DNA of 15,831 nt from Gammaproteobacteria bacterium (GTDB taxonomy: Bacteria; Pseudomonadota; Gammaproteobacteria; Magnimaribacterales; Magnimaribacteraceae): NCBI GenBank assembly GCA_012965075.1, contig DTSY01000137.1, positions 1 through 15,831 of the forward strand, given 5' to 3'. The position numbers and the translations under genes are program-made. Positions within the stretch are counted from its first letter, which is position 1. Each line of letters starts with the position of its first letter. The notes beneath the pieces were generated by a model. The model saw only the letters and a program-made list of their open reading frames with translations, was not told the DNA's origin and made no database searches. Positions 1 to 8,707 of the stretch are shown piece after piece.

Positions 1-1273
1 TTACTTTAGTGTTCAAGTAATCTAACAATTCATCTTTACAAGAAAAACTTCTACCGACATTAGGAATATCCTTTATGCCCTCTTCCCATAATTTTCCTAT
101 ACATAAGAATTCTTCAACTCTTCCTTTAGTATATTTACAAATCTCCCCATGATAGAAATCTTGATGTTCACCTAATTCACGCATCTCTCCTGCTATAAAA
201 ATTCTCTTCTTACCTTCTAACTCCTTCATAACATCAAGAGATTTCTTCATAGATTCTGGATTAGCATTGTAAGAATCGTCTACAAGAACAGAGCCTTTTA
301 ATCCTTTATGCACTTCCATCCTTCTACTTGGATAAGTAACTTTGCTCAAATTAATGCTTATTTCCTCAAGATCCATCTCTAGAGCATGGCAAACGGCTAA
401 AGCTGCGCAAGCATTCAAGGAGTTATGTACACCTATTCCATTCATAAAACACTTAATAGACTTATGAGCATAATTCAACTCAAAAGATATTTTGTTTTTT
501 AAGAAATCACTTTGAACATTTCTCAACCAAATATCTGAATTTTGATGAAACCCGAATGAGATAATTCTTTTATTTACGCACTTTTCTTTCCAATAAGAAA
601 AGAACTCTGAATCCCTGGGTAATACAGCTACTCCATCATTCTTTAAATGTCTTAGAATGTAACTCTTTTCTTTAGCTACCTTCTCAACTGAATCTAACTT
701 TTCTAAATGGGAAGCTGCTGCATTTATTATCAAAGCAATGTCAGGTGTAACTTTAGCTGAAAGCTTATTAATCTCTCCAGGAGAATTAGTACCAATTTCT
801 ATGACTGCATATTTTTGCATGTTTGTCAGCGAAGCTAAGGTGAGTGGCACTCCTATATGGTTATTTTTATTACCTTTAGTTTTATGACAACCCTCTTTTT
901 CAAGCAAACTGTAAATAATTTCTTTAGTAGTTGTTTTACCATTACTACCAGTCAACCCTATAACTTTCCCATTAAATATTTCCCTTTGATAAGTACCTAA
1001 CTGATCCAAAAATTTGAAACAGTCTTCTACAAGGATATAAGGCTTATTAATAGGAATTTTTTTTTCAACTACAAAAGCCGCTGCCCCTTTTTCCATGGCA
1101 TCCTTTAAATAATCATGTCCATCATTAAAAGGCCCTTTGAGAGCTACAAAGAGATCACTTGGTTCTAAGGTTCTAGAGTCTATACTTATATCCTTAAACT
1201 TCTCTTGGCCAGTTCCTCCAATCACCTTCTTACCTACCTTTTCAGCAATTGTAGAGAGAGTTAAATTCATCAT
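1..1273 (-). CDS. murF: MurF, UDP-N-acetylmuramoyl-tripeptide--D-alanyl-D-alanine ligase (3' end outside window)
   Basis: Cytoplasmic ATP-dependent ligase that adds D-Ala-D-Ala to UDP-MurNAc-tripeptide, the last step of the soluble peptidoglycan precursor. About 424 codons are visible before the window edge. E. coli MurF has about 452 residues, so roughly 30 C-terminal residues are missing. The N-terminal domain has the Mur-family pattern DSRTLEPSDLFVALKG (about residues 32-47). The ATP-binding P-loop is GSNGKTT (109-115). Later signatures include the EIGTN segment, the central-domain Asn/His pattern GVHNSLNACAA, and DDSYNANPESM in the C-terminal region. Two tandem ATG codons (1273 and 1270) could start it; I take the first. 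It starts 4 nt after the murE stop codon, so the two are almost certainly cotranscribed and coupled. The gene order murE-murF is the standard one. Confidence 0.95.
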   Translation of the reverse strand, partial: MMNLTLSTIAEKVGKKVIGGTGQEKFKDISIDSRTLEPSDLFVALKGPFNDGHDYLKDAMEKGAAAFVVEKKIPINKPYILVEDCFKFLDQLGTYQREIFNGKVIGLTGSNGKTTTKEIIYSLLEKEGCHKTKGNKNNHIGVPLTLASLTNMQKYAVIEIGTNSPGEINKLSAKVTPDIALIINAAASHLEKLDSVEKVAKEKSYILRHLKNDGVAVLPRDSEFFSYWKEKCVNKRIISFGFHQNSDIWLRNVQSDFLKNKISFELNYAHKSIKCFMNGIGVHNSLNACAALAVCHALEMDLEEISINLSKVTYPSRRMEVHKGLKGSVLVDDSYNANPESMKKSLDVMKELEGKKRIFIAGEMRELGEHQDFYHGEICKYTKGRVEEFLCIGKLWEEGIKDIPNVGRSFSCKDELLDYLNTKV

Positions 1274-1277
1274 GTCT

Positions 1278-2777
1278 TTAATTACTTGTTAAGAAACTTT
1301 TTACTTGTTCATGATCACTAAAGTGAACTCTTTTTCCTAACACATCCTGATAATCTTCATGACCCTTACCTGCAATTAAGAGAACGTTACTCTCTTTATT
1401 AGTTTTAATTTTATTAAGACAATAAAGAATAGCCTCCTTCCTGTTTGGTATTATTTTTATTCTAGTTTTATTTTTTATGCCTTGATTAATTTCCTCAATA
1501 ACATCAAATTCATTTTCTGTTCTTGGATTGTCGTTAGTAATTACCAGAAAATCAGACAATAACTCTGCGACTTGTCCCATTTTCGGTCTTTTATCTCTAT
1601 CTCTGTCGCCACCACAACCAAAAATGCACCAAAGATTAGAATTCTTAAAAGCTTCTTTTAGTTCAGTAAGAGCGGTCTCTAAGGCCTCTGGGGTATGGGC
1701 ATAATCTATGAAGCACTTATCTTTTTCACTTAAAAGAATTAAGTCCATTCTTCCTCTAGGAAATTCGAGATTCTTTAAATAAGGATAAACTTTATCTAAA
1801 TTGAAACCTCTTGAAAGAAAGGCTGCTAAAGCGCATATAACATTTGACGCCAAAGGTTTAGATATTGTACTCAATGAAAAATAAATTTGTTGCTCAGGAG
1901 TTTCAAGATTGACATCGATACATTCATCTTCAGTCCTTAAAAAGGAATAATGAAAATCAGCTCCTGCCTGACTCGATACAGAAAAAAATGAGTGAGGCTC
2001 TTTACTCTTTTGAAGATCCCTATATATTTCTTTACCTAATATGTTATCAATATTTAAGATTATATTTTTGGGTCTAAGTTCAGTAAAAAGCTTCTTTTTG
2101 GCATTTTTATAAGATCTAATATTTTTATGGTAATCCAAATGATCTTGGGAAAAACTTGTCAAAATTGCTGTGTCAATTGAAGTACCAACAACTCTAGATT
2201 GGTCTAATCCATGGGAAGAGACTTCAAAGGCAACTTGTCTAGTGTTTTTTTTGACCATCTCATAAAAATATCTTTGTAAAGTAATAGGATCAGGAGTAGT
2301 TAAAGAAGAAGGAAAGTTAAAATATTTTCCATCAAAAGAAGTTCCGATAGTACTAATATAACCACATTGATAATCAATTAATTTAGCTATTTGGGAGATT
2401 AATTCCACACAAGAAGTTTTTCCATTCGTGCCTGTTACTGCAAAAGTCTCAAGGTTTTGTGATGGATGATTAAATAGTCTTGAACTAATAACGCCTAGAT
2501 ATTTTTTCAAATCTTTTAAATAAAGAATATTTGAATCCTGAAACTTTTTACTGTCTGTTAAGCAAAATACTGCCCCTTTTTTAAAAGACTCTTTGATAAA
2601 ATGATTTCCATTAGCTTTTTCTCCTTGTACAGCACAAAAAAGAAAATTCTGGTTTACCTCTCTACTATCTAAACTTATTCCATCGATCAAAAGATTGCTT
2701 AAACTTCCCAGATTCCCTTTAAAGAGTCCTTCTAAAAGAACGCCTAAACTGACAGGCCCTGAAGTAATTTTTTCCAT
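1278..2777 (-). CDS. murE: MurE, UDP-MurNAc-L-Ala-D-Glu--meso-diaminopimelate ligase
   Basis: Cytoplasmic ligase adding the third stem-peptide residue. At 499 aa it has the usual MurE length. The order of parts is: N-terminal UDP-binding domain with LDSREVNQNFLFCAVQG (about 36-52), ATP P-loop GTNGKTS (116-122), the SFSQDHLDYHKN segment and following Lys-rich stretch of the central domain, and C-terminal DNPRTE (416-421). The DNPR motif is the established marker for meso-diaminopimelate rather than lysine, so the cell wall is predicted to be of the ordinary Gram-negative type. Its ATG shares one base with the stop codon of ftsI (TAATG), which supports the start and implies translational coupling. 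It is followed after 4 nt by murF. Confidence 0.97.
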   Translation of the reverse strand: MEKITSGPVSLGVLLEGLFKGNLGSLSNLLIDGISLDSREVNQNFLFCAVQGEKANGNHFIKESFKKGAVFCLTDSKKFQDSNILYLKDLKKYLGVISSRLFNHPSQNLETFAVTGTNGKTSCVELISQIAKLIDYQCGYISTIGTSFDGKYFNFPSSLTTPDPITLQRYFYEMVKKNTRQVAFEVSSHGLDQSRVVGTSIDTAILTSFSQDHLDYHKNIRSYKNAKKKLFTELRPKNIILNIDNILGKEIYRDLQKSKEPHSFFSVSSQAGADFHYSFLRTEDECIDVNLETPEQQIYFSLSTISKPLASNVICALAAFLSRGFNLDKVYPYLKNLEFPRGRMDLILLSEKDKCFIDYAHTPEALETALTELKEAFKNSNLWCIFGCGGDRDRDKRPKMGQVAELLSDFLVITNDNPRTENEFDVIEEINQGIKNKTRIKIIPNRKEAILYCLNKIKTNKESNVLLIAGKGHEDYQDVLGKRVHFSDHEQVKSFLTSN

Positions 2778-4421
2778 TAAGAACCTGATTCTAAGGCATG
2801 TATAGATTGCCCAACTACTTTAGAAAAAATTGGAGCAGCAACAGAGCCTCCTGAATGAATATCTTTGGTTATTCCGTGTAAGACTATAACAGCCAGAAGT
2901 GATGGATCTTCAGCCGGAACAAATCCTGCAAAACTAGTTGAATAGGTTGTTAACCCATCTCTTTTCTTCTTCGAAGTACCCGTCTTACCGGCTACGACTC
3001 TTCCTTCTATCCTAGCTTTCCTAGCAGTGCCAGATCTAGAATTTACGGTTTCTACCAACATAGAGTTTATTAATTTAGCAGTATTCTTAGATAAAACCCT
3101 AACATCAGGTTTAGGGCTACTTAGAGCCTTGTCGTAAAAAAGATTTAATTCCTTAAATATTCCTTCGCTAGCAAATACCTGATAAGCCTGAGCTATTTGA
3201 AGGGCACTCATAGAAATTCCGTAACCGTAGCACGAGCTTACCTTATCTCTATCACTTAAGGCTGAAGCTTGAGGCAAGAAGCCTTCTCTTGCAGGAATCA
3301 AAATGTTTACTGGCTGAGAGCCTATCCCGAAGTTAGAAAATACATGTACCAGGTGTTCAGAACTTTGATCTTTGCACAACTTCACCATTCCAACATTACT
3401 TGAATAAGAAATAATTTCACTTAAAGACAAATTGCCATAATCCCTAAAATCACTAGTTTTATATCCTTCATATTCTATCCACCCGGGAGAAGTGCTTATT
3501 CTAGTATCCATATCAACTTTTTTTGAGCTAACTATGGCAGCCATAGCAATTGGCTTTACTACTGACCCTGGTTCAAAAATATCTACTGTTGCTCTATTCC
3601 TAAAAACACTCAGATCTTTAATTCCCCTTTCTATTGGAAGGATTAAAAGTTGGATAGTTAATTAAAGATAGAATCTCAGCTGTTTTAGGATTAACTATAA
3701 CAATACTCCCTGACTCAGCTCCAGACTCTTCAACTGCTTTCTTTAATTCATGATGAGAAATAGATTGTAGTCGTATATCAATAGTTAATTTAAGATCTAA
3801 ACCTTGCTTAGGTGAGCTCCTTTCCCCTCCAATAGTTCCTATTGGACTTTTTAATCCTGTGAATCCACCATCTTCGCCTTTTAGTAATTTATTAAAAACC
3901 AGTTCAGCACCTTGTATACCTTTCCTGTCAATGTCTGTAATTCCTACCACATGAGAACTGATCTCTCTTTGAGGATAACTTCTCTGAAGATTTTGCTTAA
4001 AAAATATTCCCTCAATATTCAAACGTTCAAGCTCTATTTTTTTTTCTTCTCTGATATGTCGAATTATTTCTACATGGCCCTTTCTCTTAAGTATTTTTTC
4101 CATCTTGTCTATATTAATTTGCAGCAAGGAAGTTAAACTGCTGATCTCATTTTTTTTTGGTTTAAATAAACTTAGATCAGCGATTACCGTATACCCAGTT
4201 ACATCAACGGCCAACAGTCTGTTATTTCTATCTAAAATTTTTCCTCTTTTAGCTAAGATATGGCTTTCTAGAGCTATTCTTGTATCAAGTTGTCTTTTTA
4301 TGAACTCGTCTTGAAAAACTTGAATATATATTAGTCTTGATAGCAGCAAGACAAAGCCAATAAGAAAAACAAGCTGTATAAAAAAAGATCTTCCAGAATA
4401 ATTTACTACTCTAGAAATCAT
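2777..4421 (-). CDS. ftsI: FtsI / PBP3, septal peptidoglycan transpeptidase, interrupted by an apparent frameshift
   Basis: Division-specific class B penicillin-binding protein that crosslinks septal peptidoglycan in the periplasm. In this sequence it is split: 4421..3618 encodes 267 aa ending at a premature TAA, and the remainder is open in another frame down to 2777 (ATG-initiated part 3544..2777, 255 aa). Removing one G from the G4 run at 3624-3627 joins both into one 547-aa protein (E. coli FtsI is 588). Parts in order: membrane anchor (about 12-33), RGKILDRNNRLLA (58-70), pedestal motif YPQREISSHVVG, then the transpeptidase motifs SVVK with nucleophile Ser286, SSN (340-342) and KTG (479-481). 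The SVVK motif lies between the frameshift and the ATG at 3544, so initiation at 3544 would not give an active enzyme. Starts 11 nt after ftsZ without a clear Shine-Dalgarno and overlaps murE by 1 nt. Family identity is certain; the frameshift is probably a sequence error. Confidence 0.93.
3624..3627 (-). other. Apparent +1 frameshift site (G4 run) in ftsI
   Basis: The minus strand reads AGA AAG GGG AAT TAA, closing the upstream frame. With one G fewer it reads AGA AAG GGA ATT AAA GAT and continues as the expected FtsI sequence (RKGIKDLSVF...EPGSVVKP). The only homopolymer at the break is this G4 (CCCC on the plus strand). The flanking protein is conserved on both sides and lacks other lesions. 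The most economical reading is a single-base insertion error; a real strain-level mutation or ribosomal slippage is possible but less likely. Confidence 0.85.
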
Positions 4422-4432
4422 TTAACGCAACT

Positions 4433-5599
4433 TTAATCTAATTGGGTTCTAACAAAAGAAGGAATATCAAGAAACTCTTCTTCCTTTTTTTCTTGTTTGT
4501 TTTTGTCAGGAACCTTATCAAGAGAAGGTGGATTCTCTAAAAGTTGTCTTGCAGCATCACTTAAAGGAAGTGGCTCTCTTTCTTTTGTCTCTTTTAATTT
4601 AGCTGTTGAGATATTAATAGTCTTGGTAGTTGCTGGTGCAGCACCTAGACCTGTAGCTATAACAGTTACTTTCAGATCATTTCCTACCTTTTCATCAATC
4701 ACTGTTCCGGTGACAATAATTGCGTCTTTATCTGCAAAGTTGTCTATGCAATCTCCTACAGCAGTAATCTCCCCCAGAGTGATCTCTGTACCGGCAGTAA
4801 TATTTACCAATACACCCTTTGCATCCTTCAGGCTTATGTCCTCTAGCAATTTACTTTCTACTGCCTTTTCTGCCGCTATTCTTGCCCTGTCAGGGCCTGA
4901 ACCTATACCAGTGCCCATCATTGCAGTTCCTCTTTCTGACATTACTGTCTTAACGTCTGCAAAATCTACATTTATCAATCCAGGGCACATAATAATATCT
5001 GATATGCCTCTGACCGCTCCTGCTAAAACATTGTTAGCTTCTTTAAAAGCTTCTATCATTGCACAATCTTCACCTAATACTTCAAGTAGTTTTTGATTAG
5101 GTATTGTTATAAGAGAATCTACTTCCTCAACCAATTCTTTAATCCCTTCTTTAGCTATCTTCATTCTTTTTGAGCCTTCAAGTTCAAAAGGTTTAGTTAC
5201 TACAGCAACAGTTAGTATGTCTAACTCCTTAGCCACTTGAGAAACAATTGGGGCCGCACCTGTACCGGTTCCACCTCCCATACCAGCAGTAATAAAAACC
5301 ATGTCAGTTCCTTTCAACATTTCTGTCAGCCTGTCCCTGTCTTCCAGTGCTGCTTCTCTACCTATATCAGGATTTGCTCCTGCACCTAAACCATGGGTAA
5401 TTTCCATTCCAAGGATAAATTTATGGGGTGCTTTATTTTTATCTAAAGCCTGTTTGTCAGTATTTATAGAAATAAATTCTGCGCCATTTATGCCTTCCTC
5501 GACCATGTGTTGAACTGCATTACCTCCGCCACCCCCAACACCTATTACTTTGATAATTGCGTGACCTTTATTCTCTTCTACTATTCCCCATTCACTCAT
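4433..5599 (-). CDS. ftsZ: FtsZ, tubulin-like GTPase forming the Z-ring
   Basis: Cytoplasmic GTPase that polymerises at mid-cell and recruits the divisome. At 388 aa it matches E. coli FtsZ (383). Visible features: N-terminal nucleotide-binding GVGGGGGNAV (about 20-29), tubulin signature GGGTGTG (108-114), synergy (T7) loop NVDFADV (210-216) that completes the GTPase site of the neighbouring subunit, a short charged linker (about 340-375), and the conserved C-terminal peptide DIPSFVRTQLD that binds FtsA and ZipA. A good Shine-Dalgarno (AGGGAGAAAAGA just before the ATG) fits strong translation. It follows ftsA by 21 nt, the usual A-Z order. It is followed by ftsI, whereas lpxC is the usual neighbour in gammaproteobacteria. 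Confidence 0.98.
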   Translation of the reverse strand: MSEWGIVEENKGHAIIKVIGVGGGGGNAVQHMVEEGINGAEFISINTDKQALDKNKAPHKFILGMEITHGLGAGANPDIGREAALEDRDRLTEMLKGTDMVFITAGMGGGTGTGAAPIVSQVAKELDILTVAVVTKPFELEGSKRMKIAKEGIKELVEEVDSLITIPNQKLLEVLGEDCAMIEAFKEANNVLAGAVRGISDIIMCPGLINVDFADVKTVMSERGTAMMGTGIGSGPDRARIAAEKAVESKLLEDISLKDAKGVLVNITAGTEITLGEITAVGDCIDNFADKDAIIVTGTVIDEKVGNDLKVTVIATGLGAAPATTKTINISTAKLKETKEREPLPLSDAARQLLENPPSLDKVPDKNKQEKKEEEFLDIPSFVRTQLD

Positions 5600-5620
5600 T
5601 CTTTTCTCCCTGGTAAATTT

Positions 5621-6850
5621 TTAAAGATTTCCTCCAAGCCATCTCGATAATCTATTTAAAATATTTTTATCTCGATGGATGTAATTCATGTGATCTTCTT
5701 GCATTTGTTTATGCCCATAAAGCAATAAGCCGACAGCTGTGGCATAAACAGGATTGTGTATAACTTCATTAAATCCTCCAACAGTATTAGGAGAACCTAG
5801 TCTTACAGGAGCATGAAATACTTCTTCACCTAGCTCTATAGCCCCTTCAACTTTAGATGCTCCTCCAGTTAAAACTACCCCTGCTGGTATTAAAGATTCA
5901 AACCCACTCAAACTTAATTTCTGTTGAGCCATGCTGAAAATTTCTACATATCTCCTTTCAAGAACATCAGCTAATGCTTCACGAGATAATTCTCTCTCAG
6001 GTCTACCGCCCATTCCAGGAACCATCATCAACTCTTCAGATTGAGTTAAAGAGCTTACAGCACATCCATACCTTTGCTTAATATCCTCAGCTTGAGAAGG
6101 CGGAGTCCTTAGAGCTTCTGCAATATCGTTAGTTACATGATCTCCAGCTATGGGAATTACATCAGTAAAGGAAATAGAACCCTCTGTGAATACAGCCATA
6201 TCTGTTGTTCCACAACCGATATCTATTAAACAAACTCCCAATTCTCTTTCGTCGTGAGTCAAAACTGAATAGCTAGAAGCCAATTGCTCTAAAACGAATG
6301 CCTCAATATCTAAACCACAAGCTGTAACGCATTTATGTATATTTTGAGATGAGTTTTCACTACAAGTAACTAAATGCACTTTAGCTTCAAGTCTTGCACC
6401 TGCCATACCTAATGGTTCTTTAATTCCATTTTGCTTGTCAATGATGTAATCTCGAGGCAAAACATGTAGTAACTTTTGGTCAGCAGGAATAGCCATAGCT
6501 TGTGCTGTTTCAATGACTCTGTCTACATCACCATACTTAACTTCTCCATCCCTAATAGGGACTACGCCTTCTGAATTTAAACCTCTAATATGACTTCCTG
6601 AAATTCCTACATAACAAGAGCTTATATGGCAGCCAGCCATAGATTCTGCTTCTAGAATTGATTTTTTTATGGCCTGAGTTGTAGATTCAATATCAACAAC
6701 TACTCCGGTTCTCAACCCTCTAGAAGGCTGAGTTCCTAGACCAATTATTTCTATATTTTCTTCAGAGGTTATTTCTGCAACTACAGCTACTACCTTTGAA
6801 GTCCCTATGTCTAAGCCAACTAACATTTCGCTTTGATTAACTCCACTCAT
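5621..6850 (-). CDS. ftsA: FtsA, actin-like membrane tether of FtsZ
   Basis: Actin/Hsp70-fold ATPase that links FtsZ filaments to the inner membrane and recruits downstream division proteins. At 409 aa it is close to E. coli FtsA (420). The N-terminal phosphate-1 motif is LVGLDIGTSKVVAVVAEI (about 10-27). The second phosphate loop is CLIDIGCGTTDMAVF, and the adenosine region is LTGGASKVEGA. The protein ends in a short amphipathic helix (LNRLSRWLGGNL) expected to insert into the membrane. The ATG at 6850 is preceded by a strong Shine-Dalgarno (AAAGGAGAACAGT), and ftsQ stops 15 nt upstream. Order ftsQ-ftsA-ftsZ is conserved as a block although the block has moved within the cluster. Confidence 0.97.
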   Translation of the reverse strand: MSGVNQSEMLVGLDIGTSKVVAVVAEITSEENIEIIGLGTQPSRGLRTGVVVDIESTTQAIKKSILEAESMAGCHISSCYVGISGSHIRGLNSEGVVPIRDGEVKYGDVDRVIETAQAMAIPADQKLLHVLPRDYIIDKQNGIKEPLGMAGARLEAKVHLVTCSENSSQNIHKCVTACGLDIEAFVLEQLASSYSVLTHDERELGVCLIDIGCGTTDMAVFTEGSISFTDVIPIAGDHVTNDIAEALRTPPSQAEDIKQRYGCAVSSLTQSEELMMVPGMGGRPERELSREALADVLERRYVEIFSMAQQKLSLSGFESLIPAGVVLTGGASKVEGAIELGEEVFHAPVRLGSPNTVGGFNEVIHNPVYATAVGLLLYGHKQMQEDHMNYIHRDKNILNRLSRWLGGNL

Positions 6851-6865
6851 ACTGTTCTCCTTTCT

Positions 6866-7531
6866 TCAATAAAAAAGAATAGAAACTCCATTGTTATACC
6901 TAAAATCCATGCTTCTGATATTATTAAGTTTTCCTGAGAACAGCTCGAACGAGATAAAATCCTCGAGACGTTCAAGCTGTTCCCGGAAATTCTTTGTTGT
7001 AAAAGTTAATTCAGTGCCCTTTTCTGTTGTTACCTTTAGGTATCCTCCTGAACTTAAATTTACCTCTTCTACTTTTTCGTTATACCTATTAAGTTGATTT
7101 TGAATCTGCCTAGACATATCAAGCAGAACAAACTTCTCCGACTCCCTTCCTCTCAATAAAACTAAATGAATATTAGAGTCATCAGTAGAAGGTTTAATTA
7201 ATATTCCCGAATGAGTTAGAAATTTATTGTCACCCCATTTAGCCAGGGGCTGGTGCTCCTTAACCTTAATGTTATATCGGTTAGGCCATTTTCTTTTTGC
7301 TTGAAAGGCATATACCCAAGTAGTTTTGTATAAATCTTTTGATACGCTAGAAAAATCTATCACTTGTTCGTTTAAGAAACTCAAGAAAGTTTCTTTTATC
7401 AAATCTGAATTAGATAAAATCTTATGATCAGAAGAGATTGAGATATCAATCTCGTTTAAATTCTCATAATCAATATTCTTTGAACACCCTAGTCCAAACA
7501 GTATTATTATGAGAAAGGTTATTCTTTTCAT
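6866..7531 (-). CDS. ftsQ: FtsQ, divisome POTRA-domain protein with an unusual N-terminus
   Basis: Periplasmic division protein that binds FtsB/FtsL. 221 aa against 276 in E. coli. The POTRA-like part is seen in the middle region: an Ile-rich first strand, the SNSDLIKETFLSF helix, TTWVYAFQAKRKWPN (matching E. coli LPWIKQVSVRKQWPD) and IKVKEHQPLAKWGDNKFL (matching IHLVEYVPIARWNDQHMV). The end SMDFRYNNGVSILFY corresponds to the FtsB-binding strand, with nothing after it. The ATG overlaps the ftsL stop (ATGA) and an in-frame TAG lies six codons upstream, so this start is forced. The N-terminus is therefore only MKR plus about 12 hydrophobic residues ending GLGCS. That is short for a membrane anchor and resembles a lipoprotein signal (Cys16). 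Identity rests on the POTRA match plus position between ftsL and ftsA. Confidence 0.88.
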   Translation of the reverse strand: MKRITFLIIILFGLGCSKNIDYENLNEIDISISSDHKILSNSDLIKETFLSFLNEQVIDFSSVSKDLYKTTWVYAFQAKRKWPNRYNIKVKEHQPLAKWGDNKFLTHSGILIKPSTDDSNIHLVLLRGRESEKFVLLDMSRQIQNQLNRYNEKVEEVNLSSGGYLKVTTEKGTELTFTTKNFREQLERLEDFISFELFSGKLNNIRSMDFRYNNGVSILFY

Positions 7532-7818
7532 TTGTTTAACACCTGCCTATGAACAACTACCTGCTCTTTTACTCTGGGTGAGCGCATACCCAGCTTCTCA
7601 GTTGCAACTTCTCTGATAGTCAATTGATTCCTGAAATACTCGACTTCGTTTAGTAAAAGATTGGATTTAAAAGATAAGTCTTCATATTTTTTATTAAACT
7701 TCTCTAATTCTGAGAAAGTTACGCGATAATCATAAATATGAACTATTAATTGAATTGAACTAGCCATCAGTCCAAATACAAGTCCAATAAAAAGAAGTTG
7801 TTTTCTAATGTTTATCAT
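7528..7818 (-). CDS. ftsL: FtsL, bitopic divisome protein
   Basis: Small inner-membrane division protein that pairs with FtsB through a periplasmic coiled coil and activates FtsWI. At 96 aa it is slightly shorter than E. coli FtsL (121). It has a very short cytoplasmic tail (MINIRKQ), one membrane segment (about 8-27), then a heptad-like helix (about 33-68) and the FtsL end motif REVATEKLGMRSP, which matches ATEKL near the end of E. coli FtsL. It starts one base after the rsmH stop and shares 4 nt with ftsQ (ATGA). In standard clusters the next gene is ftsI; here it is ftsQ. Confidence 0.93.
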   Translation of the reverse strand: MINIRKQLLFIGLVFGLMASSIQLIVHIYDYRVTFSELEKFNKKYEDLSFKSNLLLNEVEYFRNQLTIREVATEKLGMRSPRVKEQVVVHRQVLNK

Positions 7819-7819
7819 T

Positions 7820-8707
7820 TCAAGCCACTTTCTCTGAAATTCTTAAAATAGCACTCCTGCTTCTTGGATTTTTTATTATCTCTTCTTTGTTTGGCTTGAA
7901 ATGCTTTGATCCAACTTTACGAAAAGAAAACTTTTTCCCATCTAAGCTTTTTCCTTGTAGAAATCTCTTAACAATTCTGTCTTCTAAAGAGTGGAAACTT
8001 ATAACAGCTAGCCTTCCTCCATTTTTTAGAAGACACCCTGCTGCTATCAATACGTTTTGTAATTCTTCCATCTCTGAATTAATCTCCATTCTGATTGCTC
8101 TGAAGACATTAGTAGCTGGATGTCTCTTAGATTTTCTTGGTTTACAAGCTACAATAATTTTAATTAAACGCTGTGTAGTATTTATAGGACTAACATCTCT
8201 TTCTCTGCAAATTATTTCAGCTATTTTTCTAGAATTACGCTCTTCACCTTTTTCCCATAAAACTCTAGTTATTTCTTCTTTGCTGGATTTGTTCAACCAA
8301 GTTTCTGCAGAATCTACATCAGACTGGTTCATTCTCATATCAAGAGGTCCTTGGGCTTGAAAACTAAATCCTCTTTCTGGATTATCTAGTTGTCTAGAAG
8401 AGATTCCTAAATCAACTAAGATGCCATCTAAGCTTTCTCCTGGAAAATGATCTTCTAGATTTCCAAATTTATCATTAATAAAAGAAAACCTGTTGTCCTT
8501 TTTGATAACTTCATTAGCTGCTTCAAAAGATTCTGGATCTCTGTCTATGCCTACAAGCTCAGCTTCACTGTCTAAGTTTTTTAAGATAGCAGATGTATGA
8601 CCCCCTAAACCAAAAGTACAATCAACGTAGCTTCCTTTTTTGTTTACTATGAGGTTAGAGATAACTTGATCTACCATAACAGCCTCATGGATTCCAGGCT
8701 CCCTCAA
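7820..8707 (-). CDS. rsmH: RsmH (MraW), 16S rRNA m4C1402 methyltransferase
   Basis: SAM-dependent enzyme that N4-methylates C1402 of 16S rRNA in the P site of the small subunit. 295 aa (E. coli 313). Visible: HEAVMVDQVI at the N-terminus, SAM-binding VDCTFGLGGHTSAIL (about 28-42), GIDRDPESFEAA, DGILVDLGISSRQLD, RGFSF...LDMRM and, near the end, AVISFHSLEDRIVKRFL. The start is a TTG at 8707 that overlaps the mraZ stop (TTGA). It is preceded by GAGGAG seven nt upstream, and the next ATG would remove the conserved N-terminus. RsmI, which 2'-O-methylates the same nucleotide, is encoded nearby at 9736..10584. Confidence 0.96.
   Translation of the reverse strand: MREPGIHEAVMVDQVISNLIVNKKGSYVDCTFGLGGHTSAILKNLDSEAELVGIDRDPESFEAANEVIKKDNRFSFINDKFGNLEDHFPGESLDGILVDLGISSRQLDNPERGFSFQAQGPLDMRMNQSDVDSAETWLNKSSKEEITRVLWEKGEERNSRKIAEIICRERDVSPINTTQRLIKIIVACKPRKSKRHPATNVFRAIRMEINSEMEELQNVLIAAGCLLKNGGRLAVISFHSLEDRIVKRFLQGKSLDGKKFSFRKVGSKHFKPNKEEIIKNPRSRSAILRISEKVA

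Noticed and set aside
3618..3630. Programmed +1 frameshifting in ftsI
   Set aside because: No stop codon in the A site, no internal Shine-Dalgarno-like stimulator or obvious structure; a one-base error in the G4 run explains it more simply. Kept only as an alternative in the findings.
4497..5096. A 199-codon plus-strand open frame opposite ftsZ
   Set aside because: It is antisense to a fully conserved ftsZ. Its composition mirrors the codon pattern of the real gene, and it has no recognisable domain or ribosome-binding site.
7887..8360. A 157-codon plus-strand open frame opposite rsmH
   Set aside because: Shadow of the conserved rsmH reading frame; no family features.
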